Shown: positions 1 to 17,900 of the stretch, piece by piece
Layout of the letters: each line of letters opens with the position of its first letter
Numbering within the stretch: position 1 is the stretch's first letter
Assembly (NCBI GenBank): GCA_036897625.1
Contig: JAYMTA010000264.1
Coordinates: 1-32,873, forward strand
Source of the DNA: Pelargonium cotyledonis
Lineage: Eukaryota > Streptophyta > Magnoliopsida > Geraniales > Geraniaceae
Direction: 5' to 3'
DNA length: 32,873 nucleotides
Notes under the pieces: generated by a model
Database searches by the model: none
What the model was told of the DNA's origin: nothing
What the model saw: only the letters and a program-made list of their open reading frames with translations
Made by a program: the position numbers and the translations under genes

Positions 1-1251
1 TCAGCTACAGACCTGCATCACCTAGGCCTCCGATTTTCTTCCTCTTGAAAACTGCCGCTACCCTCTTCTGTGTTTCCGTCGTGTCCCAAGCTGCAGAGGT
101 AATCGGTGGTTCCAGAGTTGGCGACACGTTTGCTTCATAGGGTTGATCAGCACTCGATCTGAGCTACTAAGCTCTCATGGTAGGTCAACGCCCTCTTGTA
201 GCTATCAAAGCCGGACTATACACACGGTCCCCACCTGCTCCAGTGCATCTGTGAAGCTTAGTACAATCATTCTCCATATGCCCTAGGATACCACAGTAGT
301 AGCAAAATGTAGGCGATCTCTCATACTAGAAAGTGATGATTCGCGCCTCTGTGCCCCCAAACTCTACTTTTGCTTTCCTTCGGAGGGGTTTCTTCACATC
401 ACATTGGATTTAGATCCACGCATAGGACCCCCAACCGCCTCGAAAATTGACGGGATCCGATTCCAAAAATCGGCCGACCCCGTTTTTCGATCTGCTCGCA
501 TAGTCTCTCCATTGTGTACCCTAATGGAATACCACGTACCTGAACCAACATATCCACGTGATTAATGTCTACCATATATGGATCATCACCCGTTTTGATC
601 TGGGTCAACAGAAACACTTTTACCCTGTAAGTCCATGACCCCTGGTTCTCTACTTTGTCAGCATCATCGTGATCATAGAACTTGAAAGAGTAACGAGTCT
701 GATCACTAGGCACCGACATCAGATTAAACAACTCCTTAACCGTGACCTTCTTCTTTGATTTCCAGATCCACACAATAACTTGTTGCATGTTGGCAAAGTT
801 TATGGGACTCTCTATCAAGAAGCGTCCCACAAACCCGATTATCTCCTTTACCTCTCCTTCCTTGGGAGCCGATCCTTCCCCGTTCTTAATGACTAGGTCC
901 TCCTCGAACCCGAGATTTTCCACCCCCTCACCATTTCTTCCACACTCTCTTTTCCGGTGACCAACGCTCTCTCTGTATTCCCTTCGCCACCCTCGTTCCT
1001 CCCTCTCATCGGTGCCACACCCATATTTGACGACACATTGGCCATTTTTGGATGTTGAAATATCGTACCCCAATGCCCGAAACATAGTGAACGTAAACCA
1101 GCACCTTCGTGCCTGGTTCCTCCTCTGACGCCCACTTACAAGATAAGCTCGCCCCCTTCATAAAACTAGGAAACCCTAGAATAGCACTCACAAACCCTAA
1201 CACCAGGAAAAAAAAACCTAAGGTTTTACACTCACAAGAGAGCCCGCCCAT
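1..1251 (-). pseudogene. Degenerate LINE ORF1-like fragment (DUF4283 + CCHC zinc knuckle)
   Basis: The minus-strand reading from about 1085 to 399 contains a DUF4283-like domain: the core runs from the GRFLIESPINF motif through the GDDPYMVDINHVDMLVQVRGIPLGY region. This is the usual N-terminal domain of ORF1 (gag-like) proteins of plant non-LTR retrotransposons and related domesticated genes. Further downstream on the same strand, 304-263, another frame encodes CYYCGILGHMENDC, an intact C-X2-C-X4-H-X4-C zinc knuckle that normally follows DUF4283. The two parts are separated by a stop near 399, a frame change and an in-frame TAG near 327, so the ORF is broken. No endonuclease or reverse transcriptase lies in the window; they would lie left of position 1. 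The domain order is seen; assignment to a LINE rather than a captured fragment is inference. No expression signal is visible. Confidence 0.75.
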
Positions 1252-1509
1252 TTTTTTGCATATGCACCTGATTTATATTTTGCTTAGTTAATTACTTTGT
1301 TTTTCAGTATAAATTAATAAAAATAAATGATTTTTCAAAAAATATTTATTAGTATGCTAACAAGAGCATGAGTTCTAAGGTGACCGGAGAAAGAAAGACC
1401 CTAACAATGTTTACGTGACTCCTTTTATTATTACACACCAATTACTTTAAAGAAAAGTTAATTCAATTTGATTGTGTGTACAAAAATGAATTGTGGTTAA
1501 AAAATTAAG

Positions 1510-1850
1510 GTGAAATGCATTATTTGATTCCCGAACTTTGATGTTTTGATCTAATTTGGTCGCTCAATTTTTTTCAACCAAATTTGTTCCACGAATTTTC
1601 ATGTTTTGACCTAATTTGGCCAATGAACTTTCAGTTTACCCAAAATGGCCTATAAACTTTCAAATATTGATCTAATTTAGACTCTTAATTTTTGATATAA
1701 GCTTTAAGGGAAAGACCAAATTTGGTCAATATGTGAAAGTTCAAAAACAGTTTCGGACCAATTGAAAGTTCAATGACTATTTTTATAAAAATTAGTTCAA
1801 AACGCCAAAATTCGGTAGCCAAATTGAGACTTTTACCAAAATTTAAATAC
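1510..1850. repeat. MITE-like element with imperfect terminal inverted repeats
   Basis: A non-coding, AT-rich block built from repeated phrases of the type 'aactttca...ctaatttgg'. Its left end (about 1527-1560) and the reverse complement of its right end (about 1788-1825) match over roughly 30 bases, sharing the core CGAA..TTG..GTTTTGA.CTAATTT. Internal segments repeat the same phrase several times in both orientations. This fits an old non-autonomous DNA transposon or a fold-back element. No transposase and no clean target-site duplication can be seen. Confidence 0.5.
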
Positions 1851-1860
1851 AAACTTAGTA

Positions 1861-2337
1861 TTTATAAAAATTCGTATACCAATTCATGTACAAACAATAA
1901 TATTTTAAACAAACACTATTTTTAGAAAAAAAGCAATATCTTGAAAAAACACACACATTTTGGGCAATAAATGTGGGAAATGGGGTCCAGAGGAGCCTTT
2001 TGAGAGAAACATAATTGTCAGCGTGAAAAGTCGGATTGTTGTAAGAGAAGAGGACACGTGTACACACCAAAGGTCTACCCAAAGTTTCTGGTCAAGTCTC
2101 TTGCGTTGCGGGTCCACCAACACCCTCACGCTTCGGCTACCAGTCGCTCTCTCGCTCTTTCTTTGTTCCCAGTCTCCACCGCCCCTCGCTCTCTCCTCCT
2201 CCTCCTCCTCCTATCCAATCACCGTCCTCTAGGGCTCCTCACACTCTCTGTTTCCCGAGAAAGTGACGGAAAATTGACCCCCAGGAGCTTCTCGATTTGG
2301 AGCTCCTAACCGATTAGCTTTCAGTGTTGGAATTGAG
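1861..2337 (+). promoter_or_regulatory. Promoter and 5' leader of the P450 reductase gene
   Basis: This region lies between the MITE-like element and the reductase start. It becomes less AT-rich towards the gene and ends in a pyrimidine-rich leader with a CTC/TCC microsatellite at about 2190-2213, typical of plant 5' UTRs. A G-box core (CACGTG, 2055-2060, in the context GACACGTGTA) and a TGGTCAA-type W-box-like site (about 2090) are present. No convincing TATA box or transcription start could be fixed. Short ORFs here (1960-2232, 2058-2309) do not resemble proteins and are treated as chance. Confidence 0.5.
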
Positions 2338-9527
<7,190 letters not shown>

Positions 9528-11042
9528 GTGTTGTATCCGTTTGCCAACGTGTCATCTGCTAGACTTTTCTCCCGTCCCATAACTATATATAAGCAGCAGA
9601 TGGGTGGTGGAGGCCTGAAACCAAGTTTCCCTTGACACACTCAAAAACTTGATATGCTAGAGATGTTGCTGGCCTTATATATATAATATTTTTTCATGAT
9701 AAGATGAACCATATATATATCTTAGTTCTTTAGTATCAAAATTCAATTAGATGTGGCTTTTTAAGATGGTTTTGTATGATTAGATTACAGTGAATGATGT
9801 TTAATTAGAATAAAGTTCAAGCACTTGTTTGTTCTGAATGTCAAACAAGGAATATATATTTGTTCTTTGTCAAATATATTGTTGAAGAATAAGATGGTGG
9901 CTTGGCTTGGCTTGGCTTGAAACAGAATCAAGTCAAGGGAGGGTCTTCCTTTATTAGTTCCACCAGAATTTTTGGTATTAAGGACTAAGAAGTATAGGTC
10001 AGGCAAAACTGAATTAATGTTCGTTAGCGGAATTAACCAGACAAATTTTCTCTTGGCTTAAACGGCCATAACTCTAAGAAGCTGACCTTAGAGAGTCACC
10101 TACATATAGCTAGTTAGCAGGCTGAGCCGCTGAGGTCTCGCCGTTTAACGGATTCTGGGATAGCAATAGAAGGATTTTAGGTCCCCAAGTGGTTCTTTCC
10201 TTGTCTATCTGCTGAGGCCAAAAGATGCACATAGGCAACTACTTCTCATTTTACAAACAAAATCTCGTTGTTGCCATAACTTCAAACATGACGTTTATAA
10301 TGTTGATAGAAATTATGTGGTCCTCTCTATTAATGTTCGATCCCAAATTACGGTGTTGAGTGGTCATGTGTGAGACATGGGATCAATTAGAATACAAACA
10401 TATTTTAACGATATTGAATAATAAAATTACATGATAAAAGACTTGTGTTTTGAATTGAAAGTGCTCGTTGAGGTTAATGGAGAACATAAATGGCATATGA
10501 CATTCTCTATTTTGTCTTTTAATTTCAAATTGACCCATAGCATTGAGGAGAAAATTAGTCATGATTCTAACAGACTACATAGCAGTTATCATTTTTATCT
10601 TCGAATCATGTTATTCATGTTAGGATATTTGTTTTCTTATCAAGTAAGTTTTTTTGAAGTATGCAATTCTACATTAAACGTATTTAAAGTAACCTATTTT
10701 CTTAAGATAAAAGTCCAATTTAGTGTATGATTTTTTTTAACTCAATAAACTTTTAAATATAAACTCAATTTGGTTCTTGAACTTTTGATATATACTCTAA
10801 TAATGAAGACCATCGTGCGTCAAAATAAAATTTATATACCAAATACCAAATTGAGTCTTTTAGTTTTAAATAAAATAGATATTTACTTTTATAGGTAAAA
10901 GTTTGTTAGAATACTTTCCAATCAATCAAATATTTTCATTCTTAAAAATAGAAAGAAAAAAAGAAAAAAAAATCATTAAAGTATTCAACTATTCCAAATT
11001 TTCCATTTCTACCCTAATATTGGTTGTAATTATCATGTCAAA
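9528..11042. other. Intergenic spacer after the reductase gene
   Basis: Holds the reductase 3' UTR, a short CTTGG microsatellite (9901-9919) and, from about 10735 to 10875, a small MITE-like block. In that block the phrase 'aaactcaatttggt' (left side, near 10760) recurs inverted as 'accaaattgagt' (right side, near 10845). The ORFs at 10431-10730 and 10903-11196 have no recognisable domains and the composition of the surrounding AT-rich DNA. No gene is supported here. Confidence 0.5.
9809..9814 (+). terminator. Candidate poly(A) signal of the reductase gene
   Basis: An AATAAA hexamer 282 nt after the stop codon, in T-rich sequence, at a plausible 3' UTR distance. Plant poly(A) signals are loose, so this is only the best-looking candidate. 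Confidence 0.35.
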
Positions 11043-11294
11043 TAGTATTTTATTGATCTTCTTCGGTTATTTAACCATGGGTATTTTGAGAGGGCCCGTA
11101 TTATTGGCGGTTAACACTTTTAAACCGATTTACCATATCCAAATTAATCTCATTCGAAGCTTAGTCACAGTTAAAACTCTTCACCTCTCCTCATGAGTGT
11201 GTTGAGTGGGGATCGAATGCAAGTGCTTTTTCCACTCACGCAGTTTGTGTTGCCAATTGCCTCACTGCCCGTGGGTAGTATTTTATTGATCTTC
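11043..11294 (-). mobile_element. SINE-like insertion flanked by a perfect 19-bp direct repeat
   Basis: The 19-bp sequence tagtattttattgatcttc occurs exactly at 11043-11061 and again at 11276-11294, bracketing a 214-bp segment that is less AT-rich than its surroundings. Read on the minus strand, the segment starts near 11275 and contains a box-A-like GGCAATTGG (about 11260) and, roughly 40 nt on, a box-B-like CATTCGATCCCC (about 11210), spaced as in tRNA-derived SINEs. A long direct repeat is typical of target-primed (LINE-driven) insertion. A clear poly(A) tail is missing, so the SINE assignment is inference, but the insertion itself is well supported. Confidence 0.65.
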
Positions 11295-11579
11295 ATGTAA
11301 TTCTTTTCTTGTCCACCTCTCCTGGTTTTCCCAAACCCAAACAGGTTATTTATGTTCTATATACTACAAGTTACATACTTTTTTTTATATTTTTTTTGTC
11401 AAAAATAAAATCATCAAACATTATTTTTGTCTCATGATGTCTTGAAAATTGTTAATAAAATACATCAGACAATAAAGTTTGATTCTTCAAATTTTCCATA
11501 ACTTGCCAAACTTATATTCTTTTCGATTTTTTACATTTTAAAAAGTAAGCAACTAAATACATTACACCTGTACTAAATC

Positions 11580-11991
11580 TCAGCCGTCCAACAACCAATC
11601 ATCGTAGCGAATCGCCACCATCGAATCCACGTGGGGCAATATGGTAATTTCAAAGTCCCGGTTTCTTCCCCCCCCAAACATCGCTAGACGACGCCGTTTG
11701 GAGCGGTTCAGTATATAGAAGACTGTGACTGTCGAGGCAGTAGAGTCCGTCAGGCTGGAAATAGGAACATAATAAAGGCGCGTGAAGTACACGTTCTTCA
11801 ACGGTCGGTCACTCCGGTTCCGTACTTATTCACATCTCTGACACTCTCTCCCTCTGTCCTGTCGCTCTCTCTCCAACCTACTCTCGAGCTCGTCTCCGAC
11901 TGTCGCCGATGGTGGTGGTGCTTTAAACCCACCATTTTAGGGCTTTTCTCTATCCTCCAATTCTTCTTTTTGAACATGCGATTTTACTACC
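11580..11991 (+). promoter_or_regulatory. Promoter and 5' leader of the DRMY1-like gene with two upstream ORFs
   Basis: Composition shifts from AT-rich to mixed at about 11580. A TATA-like gtatatag lies near 11712-11719 and a CT-rich leader at 11835-11890. The leader contains two short upstream ORFs: 11909-11926 (MVVVL) and 11976-11999 (MRFYYHD). The second overlaps the main ATG at 11992 in another frame, so ribosomes that use it cannot restart at the main ATG by ordinary forward scanning. The 73-aa minus-strand ORF in this stretch is not supported. Confidence 0.5.
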
Positions 11992-14900
11992 ATGATTGAG
12001 CGAGCTCGGAAGAAGAAGAAGCAGCTGTGCATCAGCGAAGACGACATAGCCACTGTGTTGCAGAGGTGATGATGATGCTATGAAGATTGTGTTGGCTTGG
12101 TCGATTTCAATTTTGGGTTTTTGTAGATTGTTTAATTTTAAGTTTGGGGCTGTTGTTGTGCGGGTGGTTTTTTGGATAGGTACTCGGCCACGACGGTGCT
12201 GGCATTGCTCAAGGAAGTTTCGCGATTTCCGGACGTCAAGCTCGATTGGAAGGAGCTGGTGAAGAACACTGAGACTGGGATTTCAAATGCTAGAGAGTAC
12301 CAGATGCTATGGCGCCATTTGGCTTATCGGCAATCATTATTGGATAAGCTCGAAGATGGGGCCGAACCTCTTGTAAGTGGATTAATCGTGTGTTTAATTG
12401 TTGAAATTTGTAGAATTGTGTCCTTTTTGCTCCTTTACTTATTGGGTTACTGATTTGTTGTTGATTAGGGTTTTTGAAATTTTATCTGTTTGTGAATGGA
12501 GAATGGTGTTGTATGGATTGGAAATTTTACCTATTAGTGTTAGCGCATCCTGGTTATTGCAGTAGAGGGAAAACTTTGTTGACCTAAAAAGTTAGCCATT
12601 CCAGATGAATTTGGGTGATGAATTTCAAGTTTTGATTGTTTGTCAATGGTTAAGCAACTACTAAATATGTGTATAAGTGGCCAGGTCAAGAATTGACAAC
12701 TCCTAGTTAGGTCAGCACAGGAGTTGTCTTTAGTATCTTTCCGATGCCACTTGTTTTCTGCTGCTGATAATTTGTTGAGGGAACTTTTCTACTCAATGTT
12801 TCTTCTATTTCAGTATCTATAGTTCTCCTCGGCCTGGTCTTGGGCTAATTCAATTAGTGTTTTCTTATCCTTTTATTGGTGAAATGGTGCGTGAGGGTCA
12901 AGGTATGAGTCACTGGATTTAAAAGGGGTGAGGTTACTGGAATGCATTGATGCATATTTAATGTGCCCAGAATTATATTTTAAATGGGGAACATTTCTGG
13001 CATTGTTTTTTTTTTTCGGTTACGTAAAAAAAAAGTTTGATTGTTAGTTACAAATGGAACATTGATTATATTATGGAAACAACAAATCACTGCCTACACT
13101 ACGATTTAGGAAAAATATACAAAAAAAGAACTAAAATTAGTTTTTAAATGAATTAAGAAAATGTGCAATTATTTTGGAAATAAGTTATAATAATAATACT
13201 AAGATTATGGATCCGAGAAAAGATAAATGGGTGTTGTGAGGCTTAACCATAACTAGTAACTATACCTTCCTTGAGTCTTTCGCAGGGCACTCATGGGTAG
13301 CAAATTTATGATTTATTATGTGTCCTTCCTGTCTTGGTTCTGATGACTTAAGTAGGCATTCATTCAAGTCGCTTTTCTTTCCGCTCCCCAAGAGTCTATT
13401 AAAATCTGTACTTTATTTGCACTTTGACATATCTATCTAGATAATACAAGAATAGCGAAATATGACCTGTAGTAGTTTTATCAAATAGATGAAGTGATGC
13501 CTATTCTCCTGATGGTGAAAGAATCAAGCTGACAGCTGTCTGTCATTGATGTCATTGTAGTATGATTTTCCTTAAATGAATGGAAAATTTGTACAATGTT
13601 GCGAAACCATCTCTGTTTTGTGGGAATACTGGGCATTACAAAGATAACATATGCATAAGATAAATTAGCTAAAGTGCCTATTCAAAAATGAAGAATTTTG
13701 ATATTATAGTGAAATTGTAAGGCTAGCATTATTTCTCTGTTGAATTGTTGTTATTATGTTAGTTTTTATCAACATTGATAAATATTTGTTCCATTAGTAA
13801 TTTTTATTCAATGGTTCTGGTGGTTAGAATTATAATTAGAAAACAATTTTTCTGTTAACAAAAATGCATTTCCTTTTTTCCTTCACATAGACAGTTGCAT
13901 GTATACCTAATGAAACTCAGTCTGTTCATTTCTACCTTAAAAGATAGGATTGCAATCTGCATATATGTTTTGAATGTTGTAAATAATGTTACCATGGTAT
14001 GTAAACTTTGCAGCAGATACCTTCTTGCATTACTCTGTAAGCTAGATGAATTGTGACTTTGTACATGGTCTTATGCTTTGATTGCTTTGTGTACCCTTCT
14101 CTTAGTTTGCTAGCATATTGTCGTGGTCTTTGATGGTAATATAACTGGTGTGCAGGATGAGGACAGTGACTTAGAGTATGAGTTGGCACCTTTCCCACCG
14201 GTAAGTCACGAAGCATCAACTGAGGCTGCAGCATGTGTGAAGGTAAGTAAAATAATTAGCATAGTTGCTGAATGTTAGATGTTCACATTGTTTGTCTGCT
14301 TGATATGATGCAAGATCAGTTGTGATTTAAAAAAAAAAATACTCCTTGGGTTTTTGTAACAAATGTGAGAATTCAAGAGATCATATAGTCGTGGTTTTCA
14401 AGAACATTTGACTGACAACCATGCTTCGATATGAGCTGGACCTATCTGAATTTTTTTTATTCAAGGTAGTGAGGGCCAAAGGCTTCAACTCTGGCAAACA
14501 CATCCGTATGTTGCCTGAGGGTTTGAAAATAGTTCCCATCTTGTTAAAGTGGTTCACAAATTTCTCTAGCTACTTTTATAGAACACCTAGTAAGTTAAAA
14601 TTTTACAAGGTAAAGAAATAATGTTATGTCAAACTAAGAATATTATACTTGTGCGTCGTGGTTAAACATGGGCAGAAGAATGTAATTATTATATATTATA
14701 ATAGTCCATTCTTCTATCCTGATAATAGCTCATCTTCATGTAAAATAGTTTGACAGAAGAACCCTTCTCGCATTTCTATCAATAAATTAGCTATCAGAAG
14801 AAATATATTACATTGGACAACCAAACTCACTTGGTCACACACCTGGTTTTGTCATTAAGTAATGAGGTGTCCTTAAACTGCAAAAGGACTGACTGAAGGC

Positions 14901-17900
14901 ATTTTGCTTGAGCAGCTAAAAAGAACTATAGGCGTCAGTGTATTTAGGGCACAGCTGATGCTCCTTTGACTATACTACTTGTACTATCATCTATGTATGT
15001 TAGCTGCCAGCACCATTTGGGATATTGTAGTCCATAAGTATGCATAAAGCTGTTAGTGGAAGTTTAGAGAGCTGTAATTATGTGCTCAGTCCAAAATATT
15101 ACTTCTCCAGCAAATCATGGTTTACACTTGCAAAGGATATAGTTTATTTTTTTGGGACCCACCATTATGCTTAACTTGTTTGTTAATCAAGCTGGTGCAT
15201 CTTTATGACATTTAGATCTATTATATATATAATTTGTTTTTTGTCAGGTAATGATGGAATCCGGTTCAAGTGACTCTGGTAACACTGGTTGCTCCATGGT
15301 GGAGGCTCCATTGACTATAAATATACCGAATGGCCACTCATCCAAGGCTCCGTTTGATAATTCAAAAACACCTTGTTCAATGCAAGGGATAAACATTACA
15401 GTTCCAGTTAGTGTTCAAAAGCAGCCGCTGCCTGCAGTGACATCTACTGAAGGCTTAGATGCAAATGGAACAGGAGGTGGCAATTATCCTCCTCGCAGGA
15501 AAAGAGTAAAATGGACAGAAGCAGAGGATGTGGAGTTGATTGCTGCTGTGCAAAAATGCGGCGAAGGGAATTGGGCCAACATCTTAAAAGGAGACTTCAA
15601 GGGGGATAGAACTGCCTCACAGTTATCTCAGGTTGTTTTCCTTATTACAACTACAATAAATTTCATTTGGTTATGTTTTACATCAGCATATATTTTACTA
15701 TATTCGTATTAATATCTATATATGTTTTACTTAACTTGCACCTTATCATGGTCATTTTTTGCTCTAAACACCTATTTCTTAAGTGAACTATTTAATGTGA
15801 AGTTTTATTGTTTTGTTTCTATATCAATTGAAATGAAACTCCCAACTGTTATCATATTCTATTCCTAACTGATCAGAAGTTCAATTTTTCCCAAACTGTT
15901 TAACTGCCGGTAATAATATCAGGCTACTTGTCTAGCCTAACTTTATAGGGTGAAGATGTAAAAATCACTGGTATTGCAATGACATAACTTTCAAATCTCA
16001 AGTTGACATATATTGCATTCGAACCCAAAAAAGAAGAAGAAAAAAGCATCCTAGACCCTGCATCTGATTCCCTGGTATACAAGGGATTCTCTTTTGATGA
16101 GATTAGTTAGCTTTCAACTCTCTTCTTTTGTAGGAAAGAATCTTTTTAGTGATATGCTTCCAATCTGCGATACCTTGTTGTGTTATTGCTGTCCAGATTA
16201 TACTACTGAACTTGTCATAAGTAAGATTAGTGAATAAGTTTTCCATACTTGAGTTATGGAATGCTGTGGTTCATTAAGTAGGTAGGACATATACATGGAA
16301 GATCTTCTTTTTTTTTTTTGGAGGGGAACAAAAGTTTACTCTTTTTCAGGGGGATAAATATTCTGGTAGAAGGCTTTCCTTTTGTACTTTTTAGGGTGTA
16401 TAATAAGAGCAACTAATAGAAAAGGGGAAGGTTTAAAATTAATATAAAATTGAACTGAAGGGAAAAAATTAATCACAAAATTAACATAATGACCTAGGAG
16501 AATGAAGTTACTGATACGTAGATTTGCAAACTTGTTATTAAAACACTTTCTTTCATATGAATATACTGTATTGATTATGCCTATGTACATGAGAAGAATG
16601 TTCCAATATGATCCCATTAATATCTATTTGATTTTGGTTTCAATTTAATCCCCTCAATATCCATTTTTGTTTCAAATGGGTCCACTTCGTCACTATGGCA
16701 TCTAAATTGGTTGACGTGTCATTTTTTCCTTATGTAAATTGAAACATATAACACATACCAATTTAGTCCTCTTAGTATCCACTTTTCTTTCAAAACATCC
16801 CCTTTAATATCTATTTTCTTCCAAGTTGGTCAATGCCATGTGTTCAATAAAAAAAAATAAATTAAGAAAGAAAAATGCCATGTCCCTTCCATCATGATGT
16901 CATCTAAGGACGGAATTGGAACAGAAGTCCAATTGGGTATGAAATTGTGACAAAATAGATACTGAGATAAGGATACCATTTTTGAAGATCTTCCTTTACA
17001 TTATCTGTAACATATCTTGAGCCCCACCCCACCACTCCACTGACACACTGAATACTAGCTTAGTAGCTTCACCACTGCCTCCTGATTTACATGCATTTTG
17101 TTTTTTATCTGGTATTTAACTGTAAGTAATATTGTAAGATGGCAATTAATGGTACGATGATCTGCTTCATTCAATAGAATTTTTGAATTGCTGGCTATGT
17201 CATGTTTCCTGCAACTTAAAAGTGTAGTATTAAACAATTGCTTATGGGAAAATGCTCAAATGCCTGGTTAACTGTGTCTCACAAATATATCAAAAACCTT
17301 CTTTTTCTGTGGGTATTATTCACAATAAATATATGTTGCTGTTTTCAAAAAAAGAACTTTCCATTTAATTTCTTTCCAATTGACACGGGGCAACAGCTGA
17401 CATGACCAGTGTCAGTATGAATTGAAGATGTACCCAACAGAGGAAATGATCCATGAATAGGGATAGGTTCGGAACTTTCATCGTCATATATGTATATGAA
17501 TGCTCAAATGCCTAGTTTACTGTGTCACACAAATATATCAAAACCCTATTTTTCTGTGGGTATTATTCACAATAAATATATATTGCTGTTTTCCAGAAAA
17601 AAATTCCCATTTAATTTCTTTTCAATTGACATGGGGCAACAGCTGACAAGACCAGTGTCAGTATGAATTGAATATATACCCAACATAGGAAATGATCCAT
17701 GAATAGGTATAGGTTTCAGAACTTTCAACTTCATATATGTATATGTATATGTACCCAAAAGAAAAGGGTGTGCCCTTGCAACTTTTTGATTAGCCGGCAG
17801 TGGTGCTTTTATCTCCATAAGATTATATCTGGGTGAGAGTTTAAATTGATTGTCCTCGTGGCGGTTGAGAGGATAGAAATGTATTGCAAGAAATCAAACA

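Noticed and set aside
1960..2309. ORFs upstream of the reductase start as possible small genes or uORFs
   Set aside because: They cover the promoter and the CT-rich leader, have simple-sequence composition and no motif; their ATGs probably lie upstream of the transcription start.
10431..11196. Two ORFs of 97-99 codons in the spacer before the DRMY1-like gene
   Set aside because: AT-rich, Phe/Ile/Leu-dominated translations without motifs; the second runs into the SINE-like insertion.
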